Positions 25,419-32,258 of a stretch of DNA of 45,477 bases are shown piece after piece (the first letter of the stretch is position 1; every line of letters begins with the position of its first letter). The notes beneath the pieces are model-generated. The model did no database searches. It was not told the origin of the DNA and saw only the letters and a program-made list of their open reading frames with translations. This DNA comes from a virus. Where the stretch lies: IMG/VR virus record IMGVR_UViG_3300032242_000483, positions 1 to 45,477 of that record; one strand, given 5' to 3'. The translations under genes were made by a program, and so were the position numbers.

Positions 25419-26333
25419 TTACGAGGTGGGGAAGCTGCCGTAGATCGAACGCCAGTTGTAGTAACCGAAGCTATAACGCTCGTAACCCTTGACAAGAAGA
25501 TTGTCGGTCACAAAGTCGACCTGCATATCGGTTTCAAACCCAATGCGCTCCATATACGACAGACCGTCGATGTTGGTCAGCAAGAACCAAGCATAGGCAG
25601 AGGTCAAAAAGTCGTTGACCATGTAACCTTCAGGAAGGCCACCGGCCGTCGTGAGGATCGCATTGACGTCGTTGTCGGCAGTGCCGGGACGCAGTTCCGT
25701 CTTCGTCAGGCGGATAGCGACAGGCTCAAGCTGCGGGGGAACAATCAGCTTACGGCCACGAGCGAAGACCTTCAGACCCGCCTGATCCTTGAAGTTCGTG
25801 CGGATAGAAATCATCGCATTCAGCAGGGTAGCCTCGTTGAGGTCAACCTGAACCGTAGGCGTATTGGAGACCGTGCCACCGTCGATGGGATGTGAAGCGG
25901 AGCAGAGCGCCACGCCGTCACCGCCAACCGCCGAGTTGTACGTCGTCGCAGTGTTGAGAATGTTCGCGCCGTAGATTTCCTTGGTCTGCTGAAAGGACTC
26001 AATCAGGCCGAGGTTAGACGGATGGAACTGGGTCTTGTAGAGGTTGTCGTCAATCGCCTTGCGGGTGATCGCGTAACCAAGAGCAATTTCGGTGTGCTCC
26101 TGATTGTAGACATAACGCTCACCAGCCGAGTTGTCGAAAGAGGTCTGGCCGCCTTCGGTCTTGAGCTGGGCAAGCCCGAGGTAACGCATTTCAGCGGTAC
26201 GCTCAAGCGCCAGCTTGGAGTCGTGCTTGGTGAAGATCTTGTCGTACTGAGATGGGATCATCTCGTACTTGCCTTCAATCCCACGGAGACCGGGGAGGAG
26301 AAGGTCTTTAATCGCTGAAAGATTAACAGCCAT
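25419..26333 (-). CDS. Major capsid protein, HK97-like
   Basis: This is a 304-aa protein. The order of elements fits HK97-fold head proteins related to Mu gpT: an N-terminal part with LKDLLLPGLRGIEGKY-like helix (residues 5-25), the E-loop region around YLGLAQLKTEGGQTSFDNSA and the segment HTEIALGYAITRKAIDDNLY, the spine helix (PSNLGLIESFQQTKEIYGAN), and the P-domain part with SIRTNFKDQAGLKVFARGRK and KLIVPPQLEPVA. The C-terminal part reads FETDMQVDFVTDNLLVKGYE, then SFGYYNWRSIYGS. The phrase LIVPPxL...A is typical of these capsids. The length is normal for the group. A strong AAGGAG site precedes ATG 26333. It follows the decoration-like protein and lies in the capsid operon served by the promoter near 27.1 kb. 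Confidence 0.92.
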   Translation of the reverse strand: MAVNLSAIKDLLLPGLRGIEGKYEMIPSQYDKIFTKHDSKLALERTAEMRYLGLAQLKTEGGQTSFDNSAGERYVYNQEHTEIALGYAITRKAIDDNLYKTQFHPSNLGLIESFQQTKEIYGANILNTATTYNSAVGGDGVALCSASHPIDGGTVSNTPTVQVDLNEATLLNAMISIRTNFKDQAGLKVFARGRKLIVPPQLEPVAIRLTKTELRPGTADNDVNAILTTAGGLPEGYMVNDFLTSAYAWFLLTNIDGLSYMERIGFETDMQVDFVTDNLLVKGYERYSFGYYNWRSIYGSFPTS

Positions 26334-26346
26334 TGGTCCTTACTCC

Positions 26347-26958
26347 TTAAATACCGGTCAACGACTTGGTCGCTACGTTGTTAAACGCGACGATCACGCT
26401 GTTGTAAGCCGTGGTTGTGTCATATCCGTTCTGGCCGGACAGCGGGTTCGTGCCATAAGAGGCATAACCAGCAAGGCCGATGATACGGAAGGGAAGGGTG
26501 TTGGTGGTGTTGATCGTGGCAAAATCGGCGTAGTAGGTCGAAAGACCGTTGGCCGTATTGCCGTTGGTGGAGCCGACGCCGAAGCCAATGTTGTTGCCAA
26601 CCGAAGCGAAGGTGACGGGGCCACCGTTGCCGGACTGGACAATGAACTGAGCGTTCGGGTCCGTGATCACGTAAGCTTCCACGGTGTTGCTGGTATCCGA
26701 ACCGGGCCAGTAGTTGGACCAGACGGTCCGCTTCTGGGAGGTCGAGAGATACTTACAACCAACGAAGATGCCAGCGATCTGCGTAGAGTTGGACGACGCC
26801 TGAGTGATGTAGCCAGTATTGAGCTGGACCACGGGGTCGCCGAAGAAGATAGCAGTAGTATTGCCGGACGCGATATTTGCCGGGGTCTGTTCATACGTCG
26901 GGGCGGAACCAGTGCCGCTCCACTGACGGAAACCGAAAGGCGCAGAGGTATTCGCCAT
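26347..26958 (-). CDS. Capsid decoration/stabilising protein
   Basis: This is a 203-aa protein. It opens MANTSAPFGFRQWSGTGSAP with ANIASGNTTAIFFGDPVVQL, the start of a common protein family encoded directly before the major capsid gene in many phages. The rest is beta-rich (GYITQASSNSTQIAGIFVGC, then SNTVEAYVITDPNAQFIVQS) and ends NSVIVAFNNVATKSLTGI. By position and family it is probably a head decoration or stabilising protein. It is preceded by a 214-bp gap with a terminator/promoter element and a hairpin leader, and has an AAGGAG ribosome site. It is separated from the capsid gene by 13 bp. Confidence 0.8.
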   Translation of the reverse strand: MANTSAPFGFRQWSGTGSAPTYEQTPANIASGNTTAIFFGDPVVQLNTGYITQASSNSTQIAGIFVGCKYLSTSQKRTVWSNYWPGSDTSNTVEAYVITDPNAQFIVQSGNGGPVTFASVGNNIGFGVGSTNGNTANGLSTYYADFATINTTNTLPFRIIGLAGYASYGTNPLSGQNGYDTTTAYNSVIVAFNNVATKSLTGI

Positions 26959-27028
26959 GACGGGTTCTCCTTTTTAAGGGAGTTTCCAATCATCGCGCAA
27001 CGGGGCGACTAGGAAACAGGGTCTGTTA

Positions 27029-27050
27029 TCTCCCCGCAACGGGGGGGAGA
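27029..27050 (-). promoter_or_regulatory. Leader hairpin upstream of the capsid operon
   Basis: Arms TCTCCCC (27029-27035) and GGGGAGA (27044-27050) form a 7-bp perfect stem with an 8-nt loop in the presumed 5' leader of the capsid genes. No T-run follows on the minus strand, so it is unlikely to terminate. It may stabilise the leader, mark an RNA processing site, or act as an attenuator; none of these is proven. It lies 70-90 bases ahead of the decoration-protein start. Confidence 0.4.
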
Positions 27051-27073
27051 AAGCTAATTCAAGCTATGCAACT

Positions 27074-27103
27074 ATTGTACTTGAAAAATATCATAAATGT
27101 AAA
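27074..27103 (-). promoter_or_regulatory. Candidate sigma70-type promoter for the capsid genes
   Basis: On the minus strand TTTACA (27103-27098) and TACAAT (27079-27074) are separated by 18 bases, each matching 5 of 6 of the sigma70 consensus hexamers. The -35 hexamer overlaps the last bases of the terminator stem at 27099-27127. It would drive the decoration and capsid protein genes starting at 26958. No transcription data support it. Confidence 0.5.
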
Positions 27104-27127
27104 GGGGGGTAAAATACCCCCCTTTAC
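27099..27127 (-). terminator. Intrinsic terminator after the 189-aa protein gene
   Basis: GTAAAGGGGGG (27099-27109) and CCCCCCTTTAC (27117-27127) form an 11-bp perfect stem with a 7-nt loop. On the minus strand it is followed by an A/T-rich stretch with TTTTT about ten bases later. It separates the scaffold/chaperonin part of the late region from the capsid genes. The T-run is not immediate, so efficiency may be partial. Confidence 0.6.
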
Positions 27128-27172
27128 ACTATTCGATTGTAACTCTGCACTCTATTAGAATGCAGAAACGCA

Positions 27173-27742
27173 TTAATCCCTAGGAACGGGAATTGCCGAG
27201 TAACTCTTTGAAATCTTTGGCTTTGCTTGCGCATGGTTGCGGGTCAAAGTGCCTTCCGGGGCGGAAGCAAGCTGCTCTTCCTTCTGACGGATTTGGTTAC
27301 GAGCCCGGCGAAGCTCAATGTCACGAGCCTCTTCCGTAATCTCCAAAGGCCGCTCCATAAGCACCAAACCCTTGCGCTCAATGATCTGATACTTGTTATC
27401 ATCGGGCATCATTGCAGGATGGCGCGAGGCGGGAACCGGCTCCCATCCCATGCGGGCAAGCTGAACCTGATAAGCAGGGTCTTCCATGCCAACATTGGTC
27501 TTGCGCTTCCATTCATAAGACCAGCCGTCCGGGATATATTCGGGCGGGACAAAAAAATCGTCCGTACCACTATCCATATCGCCAATATGGCCACGCAATT
27601 CAGCCGCGCGTTTAGCAGCGCGGTCGCGGGGGCTTTCCTTGGGAGCGGCAGAGCGTTCTACTTCGCGGGGCGCTTCATCCTTGACGCGGCCAGCAAGCAA
27701 GCTACGGGCGCGCGTAGAAGGTGAGGTTTCGTTCTGTTCCAT
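27173..27742 (-). CDS. Conserved phage head-region protein, unknown function
   Basis: This is a 189-aa, charged protein. The core reads DDFFVPPEYIPDGWSYEWKR, KTNVGMEDPAYQVQLARMGW and EPVPASRHPAMMPDD, then IIERKGLVLMERPLEITEEA, and a charged helix (RDIELRRARNQIRQKEEQL). This DxFxxPPxxIPxGWxYEWKR ... GLVLMERP pattern is conserved in many tailed phages next to scaffold and capsid genes, with unknown function as far as I know. The N-terminal 60 residues are Arg/Glu-rich and probably disordered; so is the C-terminal tail. It lies 10 bp after the scaffold gene and is followed by a strong stem-loop. A role in head assembly is inferred from position. Confidence 0.78.
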   Translation of the reverse strand: MEQNETSPSTRARSLLAGRVKDEAPREVERSAAPKESPRDRAAKRAAELRGHIGDMDSGTDDFFVPPEYIPDGWSYEWKRKTNVGMEDPAYQVQLARMGWEPVPASRHPAMMPDDNKYQIIERKGLVLMERPLEITEEARDIELRRARNQIRQKEEQLASAPEGTLTRNHAQAKPKISKSYSAIPVPRD

Positions 27743-27752
27743 AGTTTATCTC

Positions 27753-28646
27753 CTAGTTAAGCTTGCCTTCTTTCTGAAGCGCAAGTTTGTTGAGGGCATA
27801 GTCTTTGTCGGTCATTCCCATCATCTGGGCCATTTCCCGTTCGGCAGCGGTCAAAGTAACCCGGTTGGGGTTGCTTCCGGTCCCGGTCCCGCCCCTAGAC
27901 ACAGGGGCAGCAGGTGGAGCAGACCGCTTTTGGGTCACGGTAGCAGTTTCCGCCATCGGATCGTGGTAGACGGGCTCAGGACGACGAATACGCAAGGCAT
28001 CCTCAACCGTTGCGAAATAATCGTCCGTGTCAGGGGTCAAACCATCAGCCACGGCCAAATTGTGCGCCGCAATCATCTTCTGAAAGAGACGTTGGTCAGT
28101 GGCAAATTGCGGATTGTTACGGACCCAAGCCGCAGAACGAGGCGATAGCTGGCTTGCCAATGCCTCCACGGGGTCAATCGGCTGTTGCTGGTAAACAGGA
28201 GCTTGCCGAGTCTGCTTTTCAAGGGCGTCTTTGCCGTTCTCCAACTGCAAAAGACGAGCGGCATTGTCAGACATGCGCTGCTGGATCTCAGCAGCACGGT
28301 CATAATCGCCGCTAGCCATTGCATCCCGGTATCCAGTCTTTAGATACGCGGTTTCCTGCTGCGTTGTGCTAATCGCATTGGTAATGAGGCTCAGATTAGT
28401 ATCTGTAACCTCATTTTTAGCCGCATATTCACGTTCTGCGGCCATGCGGGCGCGCTTTTCAGCTTCAGCACGAGCAAGTTTTTCCTGCTCAAGCTGAAAT
28501 TTAAGCTCACGAATGCCATCTTCAGGCGGAATTTCACGCCGAGATGGCGCATCTTCTGCCTTTACAACTTCAATTTCAGGCTTTTTCGACTCTTCCAAGT
28601 CAATTTCGACCTGTTCGTCTTTAATATTGTCTTTTACATCTGACAT
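27753..28646 (-). CDS. Scaffolding protein
   Basis: This is a 297-aa protein. The N-terminus is highly acidic (VEIDLEESKKPEIEVVKAED), followed by a long charged coiled-coil (IRELKFQLEQEKLARAEAEK, then RARMAAEREYAAKNEV, residues about 45-80) and a helical Gln/Asp-rich stretch (GDYDRAAEIQQRMSDNAARL). A Pro-rich linker near 230-255 (KRSAPPAAPVSRGG) leads to a small C-terminal domain with VTLTAAEREMAQMMGMTDKD and a Lys-rich end. Acidic coiled-coil middle plus C-terminal helical capsid-binding end is the typical build of head scaffold proteins, and it lies two genes before the capsid operon. The TAAEREMAxMMGMT ending occurs in scaffold-type proteins. The protein is absent from mature heads in the known examples. 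Confidence 0.82.
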   Translation of the reverse strand: MSDVKDNIKDEQVEIDLEESKKPEIEVVKAEDAPSRREIPPEDGIRELKFQLEQEKLARAEAEKRARMAAEREYAAKNEVTDTNLSLITNAISTTQQETAYLKTGYRDAMASGDYDRAAEIQQRMSDNAARLLQLENGKDALEKQTRQAPVYQQQPIDPVEALASQLSPRSAAWVRNNPQFATDQRLFQKMIAAHNLAVADGLTPDTDDYFATVEDALRIRRPEPVYHDPMAETATVTQKRSAPPAAPVSRGGTGTGSNPNRVTLTAAEREMAQMMGMTDKDYALNKLALQKEGKLN

Positions 28647-28656
28647 TTTCTATCTC

Positions 28657-29028
28657 CTAGAAAATTGTATCGGGTGACGGGGCGCGGCCCCGAATAACTC
28701 GGTCATCCAGCATGCGGCACATAGCGCCATTAAGCGTAAGGCCCCAGCCATCTGACGGACGGAAAACAACCCAATCGCCTACCTGCACTTCATCGGCCGG
28801 ATCAACGAGCGACGATGTTCCTTTCTTGACGACAAGGCCCATTTTGCCCTGCCACTTGTCTTCATCACGGTAATTATCGGTAAGGAAAATTCCTGACGAA
28901 GTTTTTTGCGGGCGAATGTAAATTGCAACTAAGACTTGATTGCCAAATAGTTCCAACTTGGAAATATCGCCGATAGACTTTAGAAGCTCTTCCTTGGGGT
29001 CGAGCAAATGATCCATTATAAGCGCCAT
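28657..29028 (-). CDS. GroES-like co-chaperonin
   Basis: This is a 123-aa protein. The sequence VLVAIYIRPQKTSSGIFLTD at residues about 31-50 is the first strand of the GroES beta barrel with its mobile loop region (KTSSGIFLT). Then come KMGLVVKKGTSSLVDPADEV and VQVGDWVVFRPSDGWGLTLN, the latter matching the VGDxV.F core, and a final MLDDRVIRGR segment. Co-chaperonins of this size (about 95-110 aa) work with GroEL to fold capsid proteins, as T4 gp31 does. No GroEL is encoded here, so host GroEL would be used. The gene is upstream of the scaffold, which fits a role in capsid folding. Confidence 0.85.
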   Translation of the reverse strand: MALIMDHLLDPKEELLKSIGDISKLELFGNQVLVAIYIRPQKTSSGIFLTDNYRDEDKWQGKMGLVVKKGTSSLVDPADEVQVGDWVVFRPSDGWGLTLNGAMCRMLDDRVIRGRAPSPDTIF

Positions 29029-29042
29029 GATATAGTCCCCTC

Positions 29043-29246
29043 TTACCTATGTTGATTGACGTAAAGACGCGCTTCTTCGCAAAACTCTAAAGCTTTGCGA
29101 AGGCCCGCTATCTCTCCGACAAGTTTCATGTAGTGTGCGTAATCTGTTACGCCCATGCCGTGACCGGCGTTCTCAAGTAACCGTTCCACTTCCGCAATTA
29201 TAGTTTTCTGCAGCTCATGCTCAAACATGTCGCTGTAAGTTAACAT
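29043..29246 (-). CDS. Small conserved phage protein, unknown function
   Basis: This 67-aa helical protein begins MLTYSDMFEHELQKTIIAEV, then ERLLENAGHGMGVTDYAHYM, KLVGEIAGLRKALEFCEEAR and LYVNQHR. The DYAxYxxLVGEIxGLRxAL pattern is common in small proteins of tailed phages, placed between structural genes. There is one Cys and no recognisable motif for catalysis. It lies 14 bp before the GroES-like gene; the ATG at 29246 may be replaced by the near start at 29228 (MFEHEL). Two hairpins separate it from the Lys/Gly-rich gene upstream. No function is assigned. Confidence 0.7.
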   Translation of the reverse strand: MLTYSDMFEHELQKTIIAEVERLLENAGHGMGVTDYAHYMKLVGEIAGLRKALEFCEEARLYVNQHR

Positions 29247-29283
29247 TCAACCACCCCTCTGGTTGCCCTCCCCTTGGATTAAC

Positions 29284-29350
29284 GGCCGGTGAGTGGGAGA
29301 GGGGCCACACCCACCGGCCTTACTTGGCGCTACGCAAAACTTAGCGCCAA
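29284..29350. promoter_or_regulatory. Two adjacent hairpin-forming repeats
   Basis: GGCCGGTGAGTG (29284-29295) pairs with CACCCACCGGCC (29308-29319) with one mismatch. TTGGCGCTA (29324-29332) pairs perfectly with TAGCGCCAA (29342-29350). They lie in the 109-bp gap between the Lys/Gly-rich gene and the 67-aa gene. Neither is followed by a clear T-run, so termination is doubtful; RNA processing or a protein-binding site are alternatives. Confidence 0.45.
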
Positions 29351-29355
29351 ATTCC

Positions 29356-30594
29356 TTACCGCGACTTAGGCGGCTTCAAGCCGTACTCGGCAACCTTCTC
29401 AAGCCGACCTTCGCCACTGCCCGCGCCGTACTTCATCTTGGGATAGGTGCGGCCACCGGACTTGCGGCCCTGAAGGAGCTGAGCGAGACCGGGCGGAAGA
29501 CCGGGCGGCATTCCACCGGGAGCGCCGCCGGGAGGCGGGCCGCCAGCACCGGGAGGAGGGCCCATAGGCGGGCCACCCGGAGGCATACCCATCGGAGGCG
29601 GAGCGCCAGCACCGGGAGGAGGAGAAGGCGGACCACCGGGGGGCGGGCCCATCTGGGGGCGCATACCCATCGGGGGCTGGCCGCCGCCAATGTTGATATG
29701 GATTGCAGTCTTACCGGTCTTTCCGCCATGCTTGCGAGCCAAACGTCCGCCAGTCGGGCGGGTTCCTTCCAATTCACCGTCAGAAACGGACATGCCAGCC
29801 TTACCGCCGCGCTTCAGCCCCTTCATGGACTGTTGCCTATCGTGCTTTTCGTCCATCTTGGACGCTTCCCACGCCTTCATGGACATGCCATGCTTCTTGG
29901 CCAGTTTCTTGTCCTGCGCTTCGTCCTTGGCAGAACCTTCAAACTTAGCCGCGCCGCCCTTCTTGAGGGAGATCAGCCCCTTCTGGCCGCCGGGGCCATT
30001 CTGCATGCCATAAATGCCAGATGTGGGGACGTTAATCTTATTAACATCGCCGGGGCCGCCAACCATCGGGCCGCCATCCATCTTATGCGCTGCGCCACCC
30101 TTCTTCATGGGGCGAAGCATCGGGGGGGCCATAGGAGCCGCACCAGCGCGAGGGGGCATTCCACGTCCCGCAGCAGCCTGACGAGCGCCCAGCATAGCGG
30201 CAACCTTAGCCCCACGGCCCGGCATCATTCCGCCGTCCATCTTATGAGCCCGGCCGCCCTTCTTCATGCCGCCATCGTGCTTTTCACCATCGCGGTATTC
30301 GTTGGCCTTCTTCACGTCGCGATTAATAAGACGATCAACAGGAGGCATAATCGCCTTGCCGCCAGCCTTACGCGGCTTGCGACCGGCATGTCCCACATGC
30401 ATCTCGCCCTTAACCTTGCCGCCCTTCTTGAACTGGCGCGGAGACACCGGGCGCATGCCGGTCTTCACGTCGGCATCAAGAGCATCCGGCGGGGTGTAAT
30501 CGCTGGCGTCTACACGCATCTTGGGGTCGGTTCTAACAAGGCGTTCTGCCTTGGCTTTATTGGCCGCTCGCGCGGACTTACTGGCTACAGACAT
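29356..30594 (-). CDS. Lys/Gly-rich basic virion-region protein
   Basis: This is a 412-aa protein of low complexity. Repeated modules such as MKKGGRAHKMDGGMM and MKKGGAAHKMDGGPM, FKKGGKVKGEMHVGHAGRKP, and LKRGGKAGMSV fill residues 50-290. A Gly/Pro/Met-rich stretch (residues about 295-385) reads GPPPGGPPSPPPGAGAPPPM, then an end with GRKSGGRTYPKMKYGAGSGE. The AGRKPRKAGGKA phrase is shared with the His-rich protein at 23784-24197. The positive charge suggests a nucleic-acid or capsid-interior role; no function is known to me. It starts with an AAGGAG site at 30594 and lies between the 550-aa tail-lysozyme protein and the 67-aa gene. The opposite-strand 438-aa frame is a shadow. Confidence 0.75.
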   Translation of the reverse strand: MSVASKSARAANKAKAERLVRTDPKMRVDASDYTPPDALDADVKTGMRPVSPRQFKKGGKVKGEMHVGHAGRKPRKAGGKAIMPPVDRLINRDVKKANEYRDGEKHDGGMKKGGRAHKMDGGMMPGRGAKVAAMLGARQAAAGRGMPPRAGAAPMAPPMLRPMKKGGAAHKMDGGPMVGGPGDVNKINVPTSGIYGMQNGPGGQKGLISLKKGGAAKFEGSAKDEAQDKKLAKKHGMSMKAWEASKMDEKHDRQQSMKGLKRGGKAGMSVSDGELEGTRPTGGRLARKHGGKTGKTAIHINIGGGQPPMGMRPQMGPPPGGPPSPPPGAGAPPPMGMPPGGPPMGPPPGAGGPPPGGAPGGMPPGLPPGLAQLLQGRKSGGRTYPKMKYGAGSGEGRLEKVAEYGLKPPKSR

Positions 30595-30605
30595 GGGAGT
30601 ACTCC

Positions 30606-32258
30606 TTAGCGGCGTCCCGCTTGCTGCTTTGCTATTCTCACGGCTCTCTGAGCAGCTTCAGGGCCGAATGGGATGGTGCCGCCGCAGGCAAACGAGCCAA
30701 AATCAAGACCAAAGTTTTGCATAACATTTGGGTCAACACTGACACCGTTGTTAAACCCACCGCTGGGGACACCGCCACTACTTGGCGTTATAGTAGGGTT
30801 AACTATATTGAGTCCGTTCAGCCCAAAGTTAAGGAAGTCAGTTCCGGGGTTGCTATTAAGCATATTCATTATGTTTTGATTGCCGCCAACGCCCGTTTGA
30901 TCAATGATCGGTTGCGTCACTGACGTATCAATCATTGGCATGTCAGTGCTAGTCGCCGCCTTTTGGTTGGTAGCAGCAGCAGCAGCAGCAGCGGCATCTG
31001 CGGCTTTTTTGGCGGCATACTGTTGGAACGTGGGGTCCGACATCATGCCAGATTTAGTTTTTGCGATTTCTGTTTGATCATCAGAAGATAATGAAGATGG
31101 ATTATTAAAATAATTATGGAACATCTGGGCAGTAGCCTGACGATCTTCCAAGGTTTTACTAAGATTTTTGGGGGTTTCGTATTGATCACCAAAAATTTGC
31201 GTTGCTTTATTTAAGTTATTACCAGCACCAATAAGTCCCTTATAGGCATCCGCATATTCTGGATTTTGCGTCAATTCGTAAACAGCAAACCGGTCTTGCC
31301 CCTCGGTACTATTGGGATCATAGCCGTATGCTTGTGCAAAATCGAACAAGCCCATCTTGTTCTGACCGGCATTAGGATTGGTTAAGCGTGTTCCGCCCCA
31401 CATGGCAGCGCCATAACCTGTAGGCATGTTGTTTGCATCGAAAATTGGCGTCCCATTAGCCGCGCCATTACTTGTTTGCATTTGATTTGGATTATTAAAG
31501 CTTTCAATCCCATAATTTCCCATCATTGCAGCAGCAATTGTAGGATTTAATGCTTTTGACAAAAACGCATAACGGGCATCAAGTGGGTTGTCATACTGAC
31601 TATAATCAAAATTTTGCAAATATATGGGCTTCCTTGGAGGCTGCGGGATATTATCCCCATAGCTTTGAACAGCCCCGGTGCTTTTCATAGTATCAGATTT
31701 GGCTACAGCCAAAGGATCTTGTGCAGCTTGACTGAATGATTGCTGGATCTGGTCCAACGACATGCCGTTCTTCGCTTGATCCATCCAATAAGATAGGCCA
31801 GCGGGATCAGCTTCGCGCTGAATGCCCGGAGTTGTCTTATACAAATTTTGAATGTCAGATTCGGTCACGGGGCCCGGAGTCGGCGCGCCATAGTTTTGAA
31901 CCGCCCCTACCTGCTCCATGCTTGCGGCTTTAGCTTGCTGCAAGGGGTCTTGAGCGGCTTGCTGGAACTGGGACTGCATTTGGTCCAAAGATATGCCATT
32001 CGCAGCTTGCTTCTGCCAGTATGCCATGCCTTCAGGGTCAGAAGAACGCTTGGCAACTGTCGCATATAGGTTTTCAATATCGGACTGCGATATGCCGGGA
32101 GCCTGCGTATTTGTGGCGGGCGCGGCAGTAACCTCCGCAGCGGGTGCAGCAGCAACTTGAACCGGCGCAGCATCCTTCTTCGCAACAGGAGTGCCGCCAT
32201 CATCATAATGACGACGACGCTTAGCTGTCAGAAGTGCGCTGCGGATCGGGTTCATCAA
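30606..32258 (-). CDS. Virion protein with DUF4214-like repeats and tail-lysozyme-like domain
   Basis: This is a 550-aa protein. Two repeats lie at residues 58-124 and 134-201: each begins SDIENLYATVAKRSSDP or SDIQNLYKT and carries YWQKQAANGISLDQMQSQF, then QQAAQDPLxxAK and GAVQxYG. They resemble DUF4214 modules and match the one in the giant protein. Residues about 235-370 resemble a phage tail lysozyme (GNYGIESFNNP with Glu252 as possible catalytic residue, GYGAAMWGG, QDRFAVYELTQ). The rest includes an Ala-run (residues about 420-432) and a Gly/Asn-rich end. It is probably a virion-associated muralytic protein. It overlaps the portal stop by 4 bases. Confidence 0.8.
   Translation of the reverse strand: MMNPIRSALLTAKRRRHYDDGGTPVAKKDAAPVQVAAAPAAEVTAAPATNTQAPGISQSDIENLYATVAKRSSDPEGMAYWQKQAANGISLDQMQSQFQQAAQDPLQQAKAASMEQVGAVQNYGAPTPGPVTESDIQNLYKTTPGIQREADPAGLSYWMDQAKNGMSLDQIQQSFSQAAQDPLAVAKSDTMKSTGAVQSYGDNIPQPPRKPIYLQNFDYSQYDNPLDARYAFLSKALNPTIAAAMMGNYGIESFNNPNQMQTSNGAANGTPIFDANNMPTGYGAAMWGGTRLTNPNAGQNKMGLFDFAQAYGYDPNSTEGQDRFAVYELTQNPEYADAYKGLIGAGNNLNKATQIFGDQYETPKNLSKTLEDRQATAQMFHNYFNNPSSLSSDDQTEIAKTKSGMMSDPTFQQYAAKKAADAAAAAAAATNQKAATSTDMPMIDTSVTQPIIDQTGVGGNQNIMNMLNSNPGTDFLNFGLNGLNIVNPTITPSSGGVPSGGFNNGVSVDPNVMQNFGLDFGSFACGGTIPFGPEAAQRAVRIAKQQAGRR

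Noticed and set aside
27228-27238. Operator-like CATGGTTGC inside the 189-aa gene
   Set aside because: One base shorter than O1/O2, lies in coding sequence, and no promoter is near.
29293-30609. 438-aa plus-strand open frame
   Set aside because: Antisense to the Lys/Gly-rich protein; its Arg/His/Ala-rich sequence is a shadow of KKGG and GPPP codons.
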